Part shown: positions 45,651-55,298 of the stretch, piece by piece
Numbering within the stretch: position 1 is the first letter of the stretch
Layout of the letters: the number at the start of each line of letters is the position of its first letter
From: Mucilaginibacter sp. SJ
GTDB taxonomy: Bacteria; Bacteroidota; Bacteroidia; Sphingobacteriales; Sphingobacteriaceae
Direction of reading: 5' to 3'
DNA: 64,000 nt
Assembly: GCF_028993635.1 (NCBI RefSeq)
Contig: NZ_CP118631.1
Coordinates: forward strand, 1,364,001-1,428,000
Notes under the pieces: generated by a model
Databases searched by the model: none
Told to the model about the DNA's origin: nothing
Seen by the model: only the letters and a program-made list of their open reading frames with translations
Translations under genes and position numbers: made by a program

Positions 45651-46085
45651 ATGTTAGCTATCAATCCTTATTTAAACTTTAACGGTAACACCGAAGAAGC
45701 TTTTAACCACTACAAATCAGTATTCGGCGGTGAGTTTGCAATGGTTATGCGTTTTAAAGACTCGCCTGCGGCTGCCAATACACCCGAAAAGGACCAGGAT
45801 AAGCTTATGCATATTGCACTTCCCCTTGCTAATGGCAGCATGCTGATGGGTACGGATGCAATTGGCGAGGGAGGTATGCCATTCGTAACTATTGGTAATA
45901 ACTTTTCGCTTACCATCAGTGCCGAATCAAGAGAGGAGGCAGACAAGCTGTATAGTGGTTTAGCCGAAGGCGGTAATCCTGTTTCGCCTATGCATGACGA
46001 GTTTTGGGGCGATTATTTTGGCTGGCTTACCGATAGGTTTGGCATAAACTGGATGATCACATACAATCCTAACGCTACCAAATAA
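45651..46085 (+). CDS. VOC-fold protein, PhnB/YjdN-like
   Basis: The 144-residue protein is a PhnB-like member of the vicinal oxygen chelate superfamily: NPYLNFNGNTEEAFNHYKSV, GGEFAMVMRF, DKLMHIALPL, and FWGDYFGWLTDRFGINWMI. These small proteins are mostly uncharacterised; relatives act as dioxygenases or resistance proteins. It is preceded by a 167-bp gap and followed by two small genes on the same strand (gaps 106 and 64 bp). Confidence 0.88.
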   Translation: MLAINPYLNFNGNTEEAFNHYKSVFGGEFAMVMRFKDSPAAANTPEKDQDKLMHIALPLANGSMLMGTDAIGEGGMPFVTIGNNFSLTISAESREEADKLYSGLAEGGNPVSPMHDEFWGDYFGWLTDRFGINWMITYNPNATK

Positions 46086-46191
46086 TAATTTATTGATTTT
46101 TAGGGGGCGGATGAATCAATAGCCGTTCCCTAAAAAACCAAACATTTCTATTGTTCAACCAAAGGTTTTAGGTACAAACCAAAACAGGCTT

Positions 46192-46413
46192 ATGATAGTA
46201 GAAGTTTTTAAAACCAATGTAAATAAACGCCGCCAGGCTAATATGCTTTTAAATGCCATTCACAGCACGTTTGGCAATCATAAAGCAAACTTCGATCTTG
46301 ATGATTGTGACCGGATTTTGCGGGTACAGTGCGACAACGGTACATTATGCGCCCACTCGCTCATCAATTTTTTAAATGAATTAGGCTATCGGGCCGAAGT
46401 TTTGGAAGGCTAA
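46192..46413 (+). CDS. Small conserved-looking cytosolic protein (HMA-like fold possible)
   Basis: The 73-residue product begins [20 protein letters not shown] and has the pattern strand-helix-strand-strand-helix, with [12 protein letters not shown] and [10 protein letters not shown]. This resembles the ferredoxin-like fold of heavy-metal-associated proteins, but no CxxC metal site is present. Function is unknown. It lies between two VOC genes. Confidence 0.65.
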   Translation: MIVEVFKTNVNKRRQANMLLNAIHSTFGNHKANFDLDDCDRILRVQCDNGTLCAHSLINFLNELGYRAEVLEG

Positions 46414-46477
46414 ACTCACTTTTACAAAACAAATTATTAAAAAACAAGGTAGTATCAGTAACATAAAGCCCATTATC

Positions 46478-46861
46478 ATGTTAAAAGACAGCAAAGCATT
46501 CAGCGGATTTTCGGTAGATGATACAGCTAAAGCCAGGGCGTTTTATGCTGATGTACTTGGTTTAGATGTAAGTGATGTACCCGAAATGCAGGGCATACTT
46601 AACCTTAATATTACAGGCAGTACTCCCATATTGATATATACCAAACCCAACCATACCCCGGCTACCTTTACCATTTTGAATTTCCCGGTTGATGATGTGG
46701 AAAAAACAGTTGATGAGCTCAGCGCGCGCGGCGTTAAGTTTGAGATTTATAACCAGGAGAATTTTAAGACAAACGAAAAAGGCCTGTTTCTTGACGGCGG
46801 CCCCAAAATAGCCTGGTTTAAAGACCCTGCCGGGAATTTTTTATCCGTAATAGAAAAGTAG
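46478..46861 (+). CDS. VOC-family (glyoxalase-like) protein
   Basis: The 127-residue protein has two beta-alpha-beta-beta-beta modules: [20 protein letters not shown] opens the first, and [20 protein letters not shown] closes the second, with a glyoxalase-type metal position in the last strand (SVIEK). The reaction is not predictable. It may be cotranscribed with the two preceding small genes. Confidence 0.87.
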   Translation: MLKDSKAFSGFSVDDTAKARAFYADVLGLDVSDVPEMQGILNLNITGSTPILIYTKPNHTPATFTILNFPVDDVEKTVDELSARGVKFEIYNQENFKTNEKGLFLDGGPKIAWFKDPAGNFLSVIEK

Positions 46862-47286
46862 CGCTATAAATACCTATACCCGGTATAAATTAAATCCCAT
46901 TTTGGGGAATTGCAGCTACCTACCGTGGGAATAAATTCCTCGACGGTTGTTAACTTTCCGTTAATTTCGCAATTTTTCACAACCATTTTATATATTAACC
47001 GTATAAAAGCCTACTAAGCCTTTGATTTCGGCTGTTTTTTATTTGAGGAATGTTTTTTGCATGCAATTACAATGAAAAACAAAACGCGTTAATTGCCAGG
47101 CTATTTATTTTATACTTAGCTGTTAGTTGAAAATAGCTAAAAAACCATTTCCTTTTCATTAATAATATTTATTAAATTTATATTTTTTTTGCTATATCAG
47201 CATTTACAATAAATAATAACAACATACAACAAACTGATTAACAAAACATTTGCTTCTCTTTTATAAATAACCCCAATTAATTAAGT
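46862..47286. other. AT-rich intergenic region upstream of the exopolysaccharide operon (425 bp)
   Basis: The stretch contains a short palindrome TATACC-C-GGTATA near 46873-46887 and a weak stem AGCC/GGCT with a T-run near 47020-47045 that could end the VOC transcript. The promoter of the polysaccharide operon must lie in the AT-rich 3' half. I found no confident -33/-7 pair and no RNA gene. Confidence 0.4.
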
Positions 47287-47673
47287 ATGAAAAGAACGCT
47301 ACTTATAGTTGATGATGACTTGAGTATCCTGAAACTGCTCAACTTCATTCTGTCAAAAGAATATGATATTGTAGTTAAAAATAACGGCATCGAAGCTTTT
47401 AGCTGGCTCGAAGACGGCCATATGCCCGAATTGATCATATCCGACCTCCAGATGCCTTATTTTGACGGCCAATCTTTTATTAAGAACGTAAAGATTAGTG
47501 GCTTTTATCGTGAAATACCTGTTATATTGTTATCGGCCGCCCATGATCTTGATGCCCAGGTAAGCAACATGCCCTTTAAGGTTGATGCTTACATTCACAA
47601 GCCGTTTAACCCAACTGCATTAAAAACAGCAATTAATCAAGTTTTACAAGTTTATGAATCACCAAACATCTGA
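47287..47673 (+). CDS. Single-domain response regulator
   Basis: The 128-residue protein is one CheY-like receiver: acidic DDD at 9-11, phospho-acceptor Asp53 in IISDLQMPYFDG, Ser83 in LLSAAHD, and Lys105 in HKPF. No output domain is attached. It is the first gene of the polysaccharide operon and its last 20 bp overlap the next gene, which starts with a degenerate receiver. It may take phosphate from an unlinked kinase and act by protein contact, for example with the pseudo-receiver transferase. Confidence 0.94.
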   Translation: MKRTLLIVDDDLSILKLLNFILSKEYDIVVKNNGIEAFSWLEDGHMPELIISDLQMPYFDGQSFIKNVKISGFYREIPVILLSAAHDLDAQVSNMPFKVDAYIHKPFNPTALKTAINQVLQVYESPNI

Positions 47674-48742
47674 TTGGAACGAAAGTTCAGGTTCTAATAT
47701 CAGGGTAGCCTATGCCGGCACCGAGTTTAAGGAAATGATTTCGGCTGGACTAAATGAAGGCTTTAAAATTGCGTACAATAACTCTATTGACCAGCTGAAT
47801 GATTATTTAGGCGAGCAATCTATTTTATCCGTTCCTGATATTATTTTGGTTGAAGTTGATACTGAAGGTAAATGGATTAAAATGGTTGACGAAGTTAAGC
47901 AAAGCTTTCTTCTCAATGGTTTAATTATCGTACTGCTTTCATCACAAAATGATAAAACTTTAAGGCAAAAAGCTATTCAATTAAAGGTGCATGACTTTTA
48001 TGGCGAACCGTTTGCCATAAGTGACCTGCGCGAAAGGCTTAACTTTTTGGTGCGCTTTAAACTGATAAAGCCCAAATTACTTGAGCTTTCAAAAGTAGTT
48101 GATACGGCTTATAAAATGCCGGCAGGTAAACGCCTTATCGACCTGGTGATTTCGGGCGGTATGATGTTTGTATTATCACCTGTTATGCTGATAGTTGCTA
48201 TTTTAATTAAGCTGGATTCAAAAGGCCCGGTATTTTACAAAAGCAAACGGGTAGGCACAGGTTATAAAGTATTTGATTTTTATAAGTTCAGATCGATGCG
48301 TACCGACGCCGACCAACTACTTGCCAAGCTATCTGCCGAAAACAATCAATATGCTGCCGAAGGAGCTGACAATAAAGTGGCTTTTGTGAAAATCAAGAAC
48401 GATCCGCGTATCACCAAGCTGGGTAATTTCTTACGCAATTCAAGTCTTGACGAGTTACCGCAATTATTCAATATACTGCGGGGCGATATGTCGGTAGTTG
48501 GTAACAGACCGTTGCCTTTATATGAGGCAGAGATGCTTACCTCTAACGAGTGGTCGATGCGTTTTCTTGGCCCTGCCGGTTTAACGGGCTTATGGCAGAT
48601 CAGCAAGCGCGGAAAGGAAGACATGTCTGAACGCGAAAGGAAAAAATTAGATAATTTTTATGCTCAGAAATATTCTATTTGGTTAGATTTAAAAATTATT
48701 GCCGGTACAGTACCCGCATTATTCCAAAAAGAAAAAGTATAA
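47654..48742 (+). CDS. Pseudo-receiver fused to priming sugar transferase (WcaJ/PglC-type)
   Basis: The 362-residue protein has an N-terminal receiver-like domain (about 15-135): PDIILVEVDTEG aligns with the phospho-site, but Glu67 replaces Asp, and YGEPF has Glu118 in place of the usual Lys. Residues 155-360 are a polyprenol-phosphate hexose-1-phosphate transferase: AGKRLIDLVISGGMMFV with a membrane helix near 165-187, FDFYKFRSMRTDAD, SLDELPQLFNILRGDMS and VVGNRPLPLYE. It would load the first sugar onto the lipid carrier at the inner membrane. The pseudo-receiver suggests regulation by protein contact. Start overlaps the previous gene by 20 bp. Confidence 0.92.
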   Translation: MNHQTSDWNESSGSNIRVAYAGTEFKEMISAGLNEGFKIAYNNSIDQLNDYLGEQSILSVPDIILVEVDTEGKWIKMVDEVKQSFLLNGLIIVLLSSQNDKTLRQKAIQLKVHDFYGEPFAISDLRERLNFLVRFKLIKPKLLELSKVVDTAYKMPAGKRLIDLVISGGMMFVLSPVMLIVAILIKLDSKGPVFYKSKRVGTGYKVFDFYKFRSMRTDADQLLAKLSAENNQYAAEGADNKVAFVKIKNDPRITKLGNFLRNSSLDELPQLFNILRGDMSVVGNRPLPLYEAEMLTSNEWSMRFLGPAGLTGLWQISKRGKEDMSERERKKLDNFYAQKYSIWLDLKIIAGTVPALFQKEKV

Positions 48743-48746
48743 CTAT

Positions 48747-49430
48747 ATGCCCCTGAAACTAACGCTCACTTATCTCTTCATAATTGCTCTTTTATTTACC
48801 AGCCGCGTACACGCGCAGCAAACTTCATTTATAAGTGACATTAACTATCCTTTTCTTGAAAAACTGATAGCAACTGCTAAAAAGAATTACCCCGAAGTTA
48901 AATCCCGTCAAAGCCAGGTAAATGCAGCCAAAGCCGTTTATAACTCAGCCGTGTTTTCATGGCTCGATGGTTTAACCGCATCTTACATTTATAGTCCGCA
49001 AACATCTATCAACCTTTCTCAGCCCACTATATTTAAAGGTTATCAGATAAACCTTTCGCTAAACATAGGACACCTGTTTTCGAGGCCGGGAGTTATCAGG
49101 CAAACGAAAGAAATCTATAAAGCAGCAGAATTTCAACAGGCCGAGTATATGTTAAGCCTTGAAGCCCAGGTTAAACGCTTTTACTTTGCTTACCTGGCAG
49201 CACAGGCCGAACTAAGGTTGCGGGCAAATGCCGTAATTGATGCTGAAAGTGCTGTTAAGCAATTAAAATACGCGTTTCAAAAAGGCGAAACAACTTTTCA
49301 GATCTATAATGAACAGCTTACCACCTTATACAGTCAAAACGCCTTTAAAGTACAAGCCGAATTAGCGACATTTACAGCCAAGACCAATCTTGAAGAATTA
49401 TTGGGTATTAAATTAGAAGATGTTAAGTAA
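48747..49430 (+). CDS. Short TolC-like outer-membrane protein
   Basis: The ATG at 48747 gives a 227-residue protein with a signal peptide (to about VHAQQ). It has outer-membrane efflux-protein features (YPEVKSRQSQVNAAKAVYNS, QVKRFYFAYLAAQAELRLRAN, VKQLKYAFQKGETTFQIYNEQ). A full TolC chain has about 400-450 residues and two such repeats; this one has only one. It may form a trimer half-channel or work in export with the Wzc-like protein 4 bp downstream. Confidence 0.82.
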   Translation: MPLKLTLTYLFIIALLFTSRVHAQQTSFISDINYPFLEKLIATAKKNYPEVKSRQSQVNAAKAVYNSAVFSWLDGLTASYIYSPQTSINLSQPTIFKGYQINLSLNIGHLFSRPGVIRQTKEIYKAAEFQQAEYMLSLEAQVKRFYFAYLAAQAELRLRANAVIDAESAVKQLKYAFQKGETTFQIYNEQLTTLYSQNAFKVQAELATFTAKTNLEELLGIKLEDVK

Positions 49431-49433
49431 AAG

Positions 49434-51599
49434 ATGGAGATAGGCAATTTTTTCAATCTGCTAAAGAAATACAGAAGTGTACTGATAATAATACCGATTG
49501 TAGCGGTAATCACTTCTTTTTTCCTGGTAAAGAACTTACCTGATAATTACCAGTCGCACGCAGAAATAGCCACCGGCATAGTTGACGCCTCCAGCCACCT
49601 TCTTGACGAAGATGCGACAACGAACGTACAAGAGCAACAGGTTTACCGCGAATTCAGCAACCTGATGACGATCATGAAGCTGAAGAAACTTATTGACCAG
49701 GTTTCTTATTCACTCATGATCCATGACCTGAGCGACCCCTATCCCTTTCGTAAACCAAGTAAGGAATTACTTGAATTGCGGCCTTATGAAAAAGACAACG
49801 TATTAGCGATTTTTAAAAAAAAATTTGCCACCCTCCAACCCTTATCTGTTTACGATAAAACCGAGAACTCACTCATTGGATTGCTCAGGTCAATGAAATA
49901 CGATGAGCGTAACATCGTAAAAGACTTGATAATTTTCCGTGAAGAAAGCAGTGATTTTATCTCTGTAAGTTTTAATTCGGAAAACCCACAGCTTTCGGCG
50001 TTTGTAGTGAACACATTATGCAAACAGTTTATCGACTATTACACCCAAAGCGTAAAACAAAATGAATCAAATGCTGTAAATTTTTTATCAAATCTGTTAG
50101 ATACCAAACGTAAGGCCCTGAGTGAAAAAACCAGCGAATTACAGCAGTATAAAATTCAAAACGGTGTATTGAACCTGGATGAGCAGTCCAAAGCGATTTT
50201 TAGCCAGATCATGACTTACAATGACAGAAAATTGCAGGCCGAAAAAGATGTAATATCCAATCAGGGCGCCATTGATGCTATCGTCCAAAAGTTCTCACCC
50301 GGTGAAAGAAAATATGTTGAATCGATAACCAACAAATATAACCAGGCTGTAACTTCTACCCAGGACCAATTGCATATACTTGAAGATCAGTATGTACGCA
50401 GCGGGTTTAATAATAAGTATAAAGAATCTCTTGATTCGTTACAGCAACAGCTCTCAAATCAAATCAACTTAACATCTGATAAATACATTACCAATCCACT
50501 TGTGGGCAAAGAGGATCAGGTTAAACAAAAGCTTGGTCTTGAGATTTCCCGCGATCTGGCTAAATACAGCGTTAAATCAATAAATGACGAGCTCACAAAC
50601 CTTAATGCTAAATTCTCCCGCCTGGTTCCGTTTGATGCGAAAGTAAAAACCCTTTATTTTGATATTGATATTGCAGGTAAAGAATACCTTGATGTATTGA
50701 ACAAATACAATGAAACCAACCTGCGTTCAAGCATTTCAATAAAACTGGTCCAGATTGAGATGGCCCAGCCGGATGTGGCCCAACCTTCCAAAAAAATGCT
50801 GCTTATTATATTAAGCGGCATGGGCAGTTTCTTTGCTTGTCTCTTCTGGCTGTTTGTATTATTTTACATCGATGATACCATTAAAAGCCCTACCGAACTG
50901 GTTAATAAAACCCAGCTGCCGTTATTAGGCTATCTAAACAAGATCAGCGGTGAAAATCTCGATCTTCGCAAGCTGTGGGATGTGGAGCACCGTGAAAAAA
51001 TGAAAACCTTTAAAGAGCTGCTGCGCTCTATACGGTTTGAAATTGATCAGGAATTAAAAGGTGAAAAAATCTTAGCCATAACAAGCATCGAGCCTACCGA
51101 AGGTAAAACCCTGCTGGCGATAAGCCTGGCATATTCATACTCCATGATCAATAAAAGAGTATTGTTAATTGACGGTAACTTCAATAACGCTACGATCAGC
51201 AATACTGCTCAGCCGCAAGTATACCTTGAAGATTATTTTAAAAACAGCCAATTTGGCCAACCCGAACTCAGCAGCTCAAACACTACTGTTTTAGGCAACC
51301 GCGGAGGTGATGTAACCCTGCTTGAAATTGGCAGCGAAGCCTTTGTTAAGAGCAAATTTGACGAGCTGCGGACTAAATACGACATAGTAATCATTGATAC
51401 AGCCCCGCTTACCGCGCTTAATAAATCCAAAGAATGGTTGTTATTTGCAAATAAAACAATAGCTGTATTTGAAGCCAACAGGAAAATAAACAATATTCAG
51501 AAACAGCACATAACCTATTTAAAAGGGCTCGAAAACAAGTTTGCCGGCTGGGTACTCAATAAAACTGAATACAATCAGAAAAAAGAAAAACACTCTTAA
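49434..51599 (+). CDS. Wzc-like polysaccharide co-polymerase (BY-kinase-like domain, degenerate)
   Basis: The 721-residue inner-membrane protein begins MEIGNFFNLLKKYRSVLIII with a first transmembrane helix near 16-33, then a long periplasmic coiled-coil region, a second helix near 452-478, and a cytosolic P-loop domain. Walker A reads SIEPTEGKT (near 549-557) and Walker B VIIDTAPL (near 653). Walker A' is VLLIDGNFN, lacking the second Asp and Arg of typical BY-kinases, and the C-terminus has no tyrosine cluster. It likely controls chain length and export but may lack autokinase activity. Confidence 0.9.
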   Translation: MEIGNFFNLLKKYRSVLIIIPIVAVITSFFLVKNLPDNYQSHAEIATGIVDASSHLLDEDATTNVQEQQVYREFSNLMTIMKLKKLIDQVSYSLMIHDLSDPYPFRKPSKELLELRPYEKDNVLAIFKKKFATLQPLSVYDKTENSLIGLLRSMKYDERNIVKDLIIFREESSDFISVSFNSENPQLSAFVVNTLCKQFIDYYTQSVKQNESNAVNFLSNLLDTKRKALSEKTSELQQYKIQNGVLNLDEQSKAIFSQIMTYNDRKLQAEKDVISNQGAIDAIVQKFSPGERKYVESITNKYNQAVTSTQDQLHILEDQYVRSGFNNKYKESLDSLQQQLSNQINLTSDKYITNPLVGKEDQVKQKLGLEISRDLAKYSVKSINDELTNLNAKFSRLVPFDAKVKTLYFDIDIAGKEYLDVLNKYNETNLRSSISIKLVQIEMAQPDVAQPSKKMLLIILSGMGSFFACLFWLFVLFYIDDTIKSPTELVNKTQLPLLGYLNKISGENLDLRKLWDVEHREKMKTFKELLRSIRFEIDQELKGEKILAITSIEPTEGKTLLAISLAYSYSMINKRVLLIDGNFNNATISNTAQPQVYLEDYFKNSQFGQPELSSSNTTVLGNRGGDVTLLEIGSEAFVKSKFDELRTKYDIVIIDTAPLTALNKSKEWLLFANKTIAVFEANRKINNIQKQHITYLKGLENKFAGWVLNKTEYNQKKEKHS

Positions 51600-51646
51600 T
51601 TGAACGAAGCATAAAACACCGGTTCATATACTTAATGTTACTTAAA

Positions 51647-51784
51647 ATGAGAATTGACCCTCCCAAACCCCAAAAGGATCCGTTTGAAGATTTAAGTCCG
51701 CTTCAAAAAAAAACACGCAAAGCAGCTATAGTATTTGCATTTATCAGTGTATTTGTGTGGGCTGTGAAGATCTTGTTCCTGTAA
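51647..51784 (+). CDS. Small single-pass membrane protein in the polysaccharide operon
   Basis: This 45-codon frame (MRIDPPKPQKDPFEDL at its start) was found by reading the gap between the Wzc-like and Wzy-like genes. A proline-rich acidic N-terminus is followed by a basic stretch QKKTRK and one transmembrane helix (AAIVFAFISVFVWAVKILFL). An in-frame ATG 12 bp earlier at 51635 would add 4 residues. It fills a 209-bp gap otherwise empty in an operon with tight spacing. Function is unknown. Confidence 0.65.
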   Translation: MRIDPPKPQKDPFEDLSPLQKKTRKAAIVFAFISVFVWAVKILFL

Positions 51785-51808
51785 ATTTATAAAAAGAGTT
51801 ACTACTTC

Positions 51809-53296
51809 ATGCGCAATGAACCAACAGGTAATACTGAAATTAGGCAAAACTTTTGGAAAGCACTTCTGATTCAAAAGTTTTCGCATCCGTTTGCCCTGTT
51901 TTTTTTGCTGATTACCTCACTTGTGATAAGTTTTTTAACCTATAAGCTTGGATTTATAGGCGTAGGTGCTGTTTTAGCGATAACTATAGGCTTACCCATT
52001 GTATTTGCCATTACCGTTTATCCCGAATTCGGAATTTGCGCGCTTATCACAGGTGCATTTTTCATCAGTTACATTGCCGAATTTTTACCAAGCGGAGTAC
52101 CTATAGGTACATTGATGGATGTAACCACCTATCTGCTTATCCTCGGTTTTTTTATCAAACAGCGCACCGAACAAAACTGGACCTATTTTAAAAATCCTAT
52201 CAGCTACATGATATTGGTGTGGCTGGCTTACAATATGCTCGAGTTTGTAAATCCTGCAGCCGCATCACGGCTGGCCTGGATTTATACTGTGCGGACCGTG
52301 GGTTTCATTATGCTGATGTACTTTGTTTTTGTTTACCAGATCCGCACGGTGAAGTTTATAAAAACACTTTTAAAGCTTTGGTTATTGCTGGATATACTGG
52401 CAGGAATTTCTGCTTTTCAACAAGAAAACATTGGCTTTTTTCCATTCGAGCGCCGATCCCTGTATTCCGATCCGCTCCGTGTAAGTTTGTTGTTCATCAA
52501 CGGGCATATGCGTAAATTTGCGATCTTCTCTGACCCTGTTACATTTTCATACAACATGGTTATAGGCGCATTGCTTTGCATTGTACTTATTATGGGCAAT
52601 TTACCTGTCAAACGCAAAGTATTACTGGGTTTTATAGCTGCTTTCTTTTTATATGTTATGCTTTATTCCGGTACAAGGGCTGCTTATGTATTGGTACCGG
52701 GAGCGCTTTCTATGCTGGCAGTTTTAAACTTCAACAAACGGGTTTTAATTTTCACACTTGTGGCAGCAGGCATGCTCGGCATTTTGATCGTAATGCCAAC
52801 CTCTAACCCATTGATCAAGCGGTTTCAAACAGCTTTTAACCCATCCGATGACGCATCTTACAACGTTCGTGCTGAAAATCAAAGGAGGATCAAGCCTTAT
52901 ATCCTTTCCCATCCTATTGGCGGCGGCTTAGGTTCTGTAGGCGTTTGGGGCCGTAAGTTTTCACCAAACTCCATGTTAGCCAAATTCCCGCCCGACAGTG
53001 GTTATGTGCGCGTAGCTGTTGAAATGGGCTGGATTGGGCTCATCCTATTTTGTACACTGTTTTTTGTGGTGCTTAAAACGGGGATAAACTTTTACTTCAG
53101 TATCAAAAATCCCGAACTTAAAAATTACTGCCTGGCTATGTTGCTAATCTTGTTCGCGTTCAATATTGGTAACTTTCCGCAGCAGGCTATCGTTCAATAC
53201 CCGTCAAACATCCTGTTCTACCTGGCCATATCCATCCTTGTAGTATGCAAGCGCCTTGACAACCAGGAGCAGGAGCAATTAAAAAAAATAGTATAG
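51809..53296 (+). CDS. O-antigen polymerase / ligase-like membrane protein (Wzy type)
   Basis: The 495-residue protein has about 11-12 transmembrane helices. A large loop precedes the late helices, and the typical Wzy_C region is visible: VMLYSGTRAAYVLVPGAL, then AENQRRIKPYILSHPIGGGLGSVG and FPPDSGYVRVAVEMGWIGL. Such proteins join repeat units on the periplasmic face of the inner membrane. Between the small membrane gene and the acyltransferase, it is the only polymerase candidate in the locus. Confidence 0.88.
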   Translation: MRNEPTGNTEIRQNFWKALLIQKFSHPFALFFLLITSLVISFLTYKLGFIGVGAVLAITIGLPIVFAITVYPEFGICALITGAFFISYIAEFLPSGVPIGTLMDVTTYLLILGFFIKQRTEQNWTYFKNPISYMILVWLAYNMLEFVNPAAASRLAWIYTVRTVGFIMLMYFVFVYQIRTVKFIKTLLKLWLLLDILAGISAFQQENIGFFPFERRSLYSDPLRVSLLFINGHMRKFAIFSDPVTFSYNMVIGALLCIVLIMGNLPVKRKVLLGFIAAFFLYVMLYSGTRAAYVLVPGALSMLAVLNFNKRVLIFTLVAAGMLGILIVMPTSNPLIKRFQTAFNPSDDASYNVRAENQRRIKPYILSHPIGGGLGSVGVWGRKFSPNSMLAKFPPDSGYVRVAVEMGWIGLILFCTLFFVVLKTGINFYFSIKNPELKNYCLAMLLILFAFNIGNFPQQAIVQYPSNILFYLAISILVVCKRLDNQEQEQLKKIV

Positions 53297-53320
53297 GGAC
53301 AATACTAATTAATTAAGCAG

Positions 53321-53935
53321 ATGTCATTTGTATCATCCATAAAATCAAATCCCAAATTAAAAAAATTAGTCCACTGGATGCTTATTCCGCCCGGACAGTC
53401 GAGGCCAAGGCTTTGGGTTAGGCTGATACTTAACCGCTTTTTCCATCACCGGGGTAAAAACAGTGTAGTAAGGTTTAATGCACGGATGGACCTTTTTCCG
53501 TTTAACAAGTTTTCCCTTGGCGCAAAAAGTATTGTGGAAGACTTCGCTGTGATCAATAACGGCGTTGGCGATGTATTTATTGGCGAAGGGTCAGGAGTTG
53601 GCATCGGTACGGTAATAATCGGCCCGGTTAAAATAGGCAATTTCAGTATGACAGCGCAGCATGTTGTAATATCCGGCCTTAATCATGGCTACCAGGATGT
53701 AAGTATACCGCCACGCCATCAAAAAGTGACCACCCAACAAATTACTATTGATGATAATGTTTGGATAGGTGCTAATTGTGTGGTAACCGCCGGTGTAACT
53801 ATTGGTAAACATTCGGTTATTGGGGCTGGCAGTGTGGTTACAAGGGATATCCCGCCTTATTCGGTAGCAGTTGGCAACCCCGCCAAAGTAATAAAACAAT
53901 ACAATTTTACAACACAATTGTGGGAGAAAGCGTAA
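53321..53935 (+). CDS. Hexapeptide-repeat acyltransferase
   Basis: The 204-residue protein forms a left-handed beta-helix with imperfect hexapeptides ([49 protein letters not shown]). The likely catalytic His is in SGLNHGYQD near 125. It ends with the typical [18 protein letters not shown]. It is probably an O-acetyl (or other acyl) transferase modifying a sugar of the exopolysaccharide. Gap to the polymerase gene is 24 bp and to the flippase gene 10 bp. Confidence 0.93.
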   Translation: MSFVSSIKSNPKLKKLVHWMLIPPGQSRPRLWVRLILNRFFHHRGKNSVVRFNARMDLFPFNKFSLGAKSIVEDFAVINNGVGDVFIGEGSGVGIGTVIIGPVKIGNFSMTAQHVVISGLNHGYQDVSIPPRHQKVTTQQITIDDNVWIGANCVVTAGVTIGKHSVIGAGSVVTRDIPPYSVAVGNPAKVIKQYNFTTQLWEKA

Positions 53936-53945
53936 AACATGATAC

Positions 53946-55289
53946 ATGAGTTTATTTAAAAAATTAATAAACAAACACACGCTTTCACTGGCAACCAACG
54001 CCGTATTGCCGGTTTTGGGAATGATCATATTATCACTGCTGGCCCGCCGCTTAAGTAAACCCGCCTTTGGCAACTATGTGTTTTTCCAGATTGTATTTAC
54101 GTTGGCAGATACCTTTCGCACGGGTTTTCTGCAAACATCGGTCATTAAATTTTATTCGGGTTCCACACCCGAAAGAATGAAAAATATATCAGCATCTGCC
54201 TGGTACCTGGGTTTTATGATCACTTGCGTATTTGCCATCGTAAATCTCCTGATTTATCTTATTTATACAAATCCGGACGCTGATATAGGTATTACGCTTA
54301 AATGGTTTAGCCTCATTTATTTCTGCACACTACCCTCGGCGGTGAGCCTTTGGACGCTCCAGGCCGAAGAGCGCTTTGATAAAATGTTTACGCTGCAATT
54401 AATGAACCAGGGAGGTTTCCTGGCGCTGGTGGTTGGCGTTGCTGTTGCGGGCAAGTCAAATTTTGAAACAACTATATATTGCTACTTTACAGCTAACCTG
54501 TTAAGCAGCGTTATTTGCATTGTTACAGGCTGGGCTAAAGTAAAAACCATAGTTCACAAAAACTGGGCTACAATAAAACAAATGGCCCATTTTGGTAAAT
54601 ACAGTGTAGGCACATCTATAAGTTCATACCTGCTCAGGAGCTCTGATACGTTTATCGTAAAGCCTATGTTCAGCCCCGACCTGCTGGCTGTTTACTACAT
54701 TCCGCAACGACTTCTGGAAATTTTCGAAATCCCGTTAAGGGCTTTCATCTCTACTGCATTACCGGTAATGTCAGCAGCTGCTCAGCGGGGCGACCAAAAA
54801 TACGTCACTTATATCATGAAAAAATATGCAGGCATGCTTACTATAGCGCTTACCCCTATCGCTGTAATCTGTTTCGTTGCTGCTGACGTTATTATTGGGC
54901 TCCTGTTTGGCGCTAAATACCAGCATTCTGATGCAGGCAATATCTTCAGGATTTTTATGTGTTATGTAATGCTGTTGCCTATTGACAGGTTTTTCGGGAT
55001 AACGCTTGATATCATCAACAAACCACATCTTAACATGATAAAAGTGTTCCTGATGCTAACAGTTAACGTAGTAGGCGATTTTACGGGGATTCTTATATTC
55101 CACAACTTGTATGCGGTAGCAGTTGCTTCTATCTTTACCTTTGCTACCGGTGCGATCTTTGGTTACTGGGCATTAAAAAAACATCTTCAGTTTAAAATAT
55201 CCGACATCTTTGTTTTAGGCTACATTGAACTAAAAGAACTTATAGGTGTTGTGATGGACAAAATAAAAGGAAAACGACTAACTGAATAA
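53946..55289 (+). CDS. Oligosaccharide flippase, Wzx-like
   Basis: The 447-residue protein has about 12 transmembrane helices and the polysaccharide-transporter (MOP superfamily) pattern: LATNAVLPVLGMIILSLLAR, then SLWTLQAEERFDKMF, FGKYSVGTSISSYLLRSSDT and VLAVYYIPQ-like LLAVYYIPQRLLEIFEIPLR. It would flip the lipid-linked repeat unit across the inner membrane for the Wzy-like protein. Its presence with Wzy, Wzc-like and priming transferase defines a Wzx/Wzy-dependent pathway. Confidence 0.93.
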   Translation: MSLFKKLINKHTLSLATNAVLPVLGMIILSLLARRLSKPAFGNYVFFQIVFTLADTFRTGFLQTSVIKFYSGSTPERMKNISASAWYLGFMITCVFAIVNLLIYLIYTNPDADIGITLKWFSLIYFCTLPSAVSLWTLQAEERFDKMFTLQLMNQGGFLALVVGVAVAGKSNFETTIYCYFTANLLSSVICIVTGWAKVKTIVHKNWATIKQMAHFGKYSVGTSISSYLLRSSDTFIVKPMFSPDLLAVYYIPQRLLEIFEIPLRAFISTALPVMSAAAQRGDQKYVTYIMKKYAGMLTIALTPIAVICFVAADVIIGLLFGAKYQHSDAGNIFRIFMCYVMLLPIDRFFGITLDIINKPHLNMIKVFLMLTVNVVGDFTGILIFHNLYAVAVASIFTFATGAIFGYWALKKHLQFKISDIFVLGYIELKELIGVVMDKIKGKRLTE

Positions 55290-55298
55290 GCAAGTTAT

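Noticed and set aside
53591..54073. A 160-codon frame antisense to the acyltransferase and flippase genes
   Set aside because: Crosses the gap between two well-supported genes on the other strand and shows no domain.
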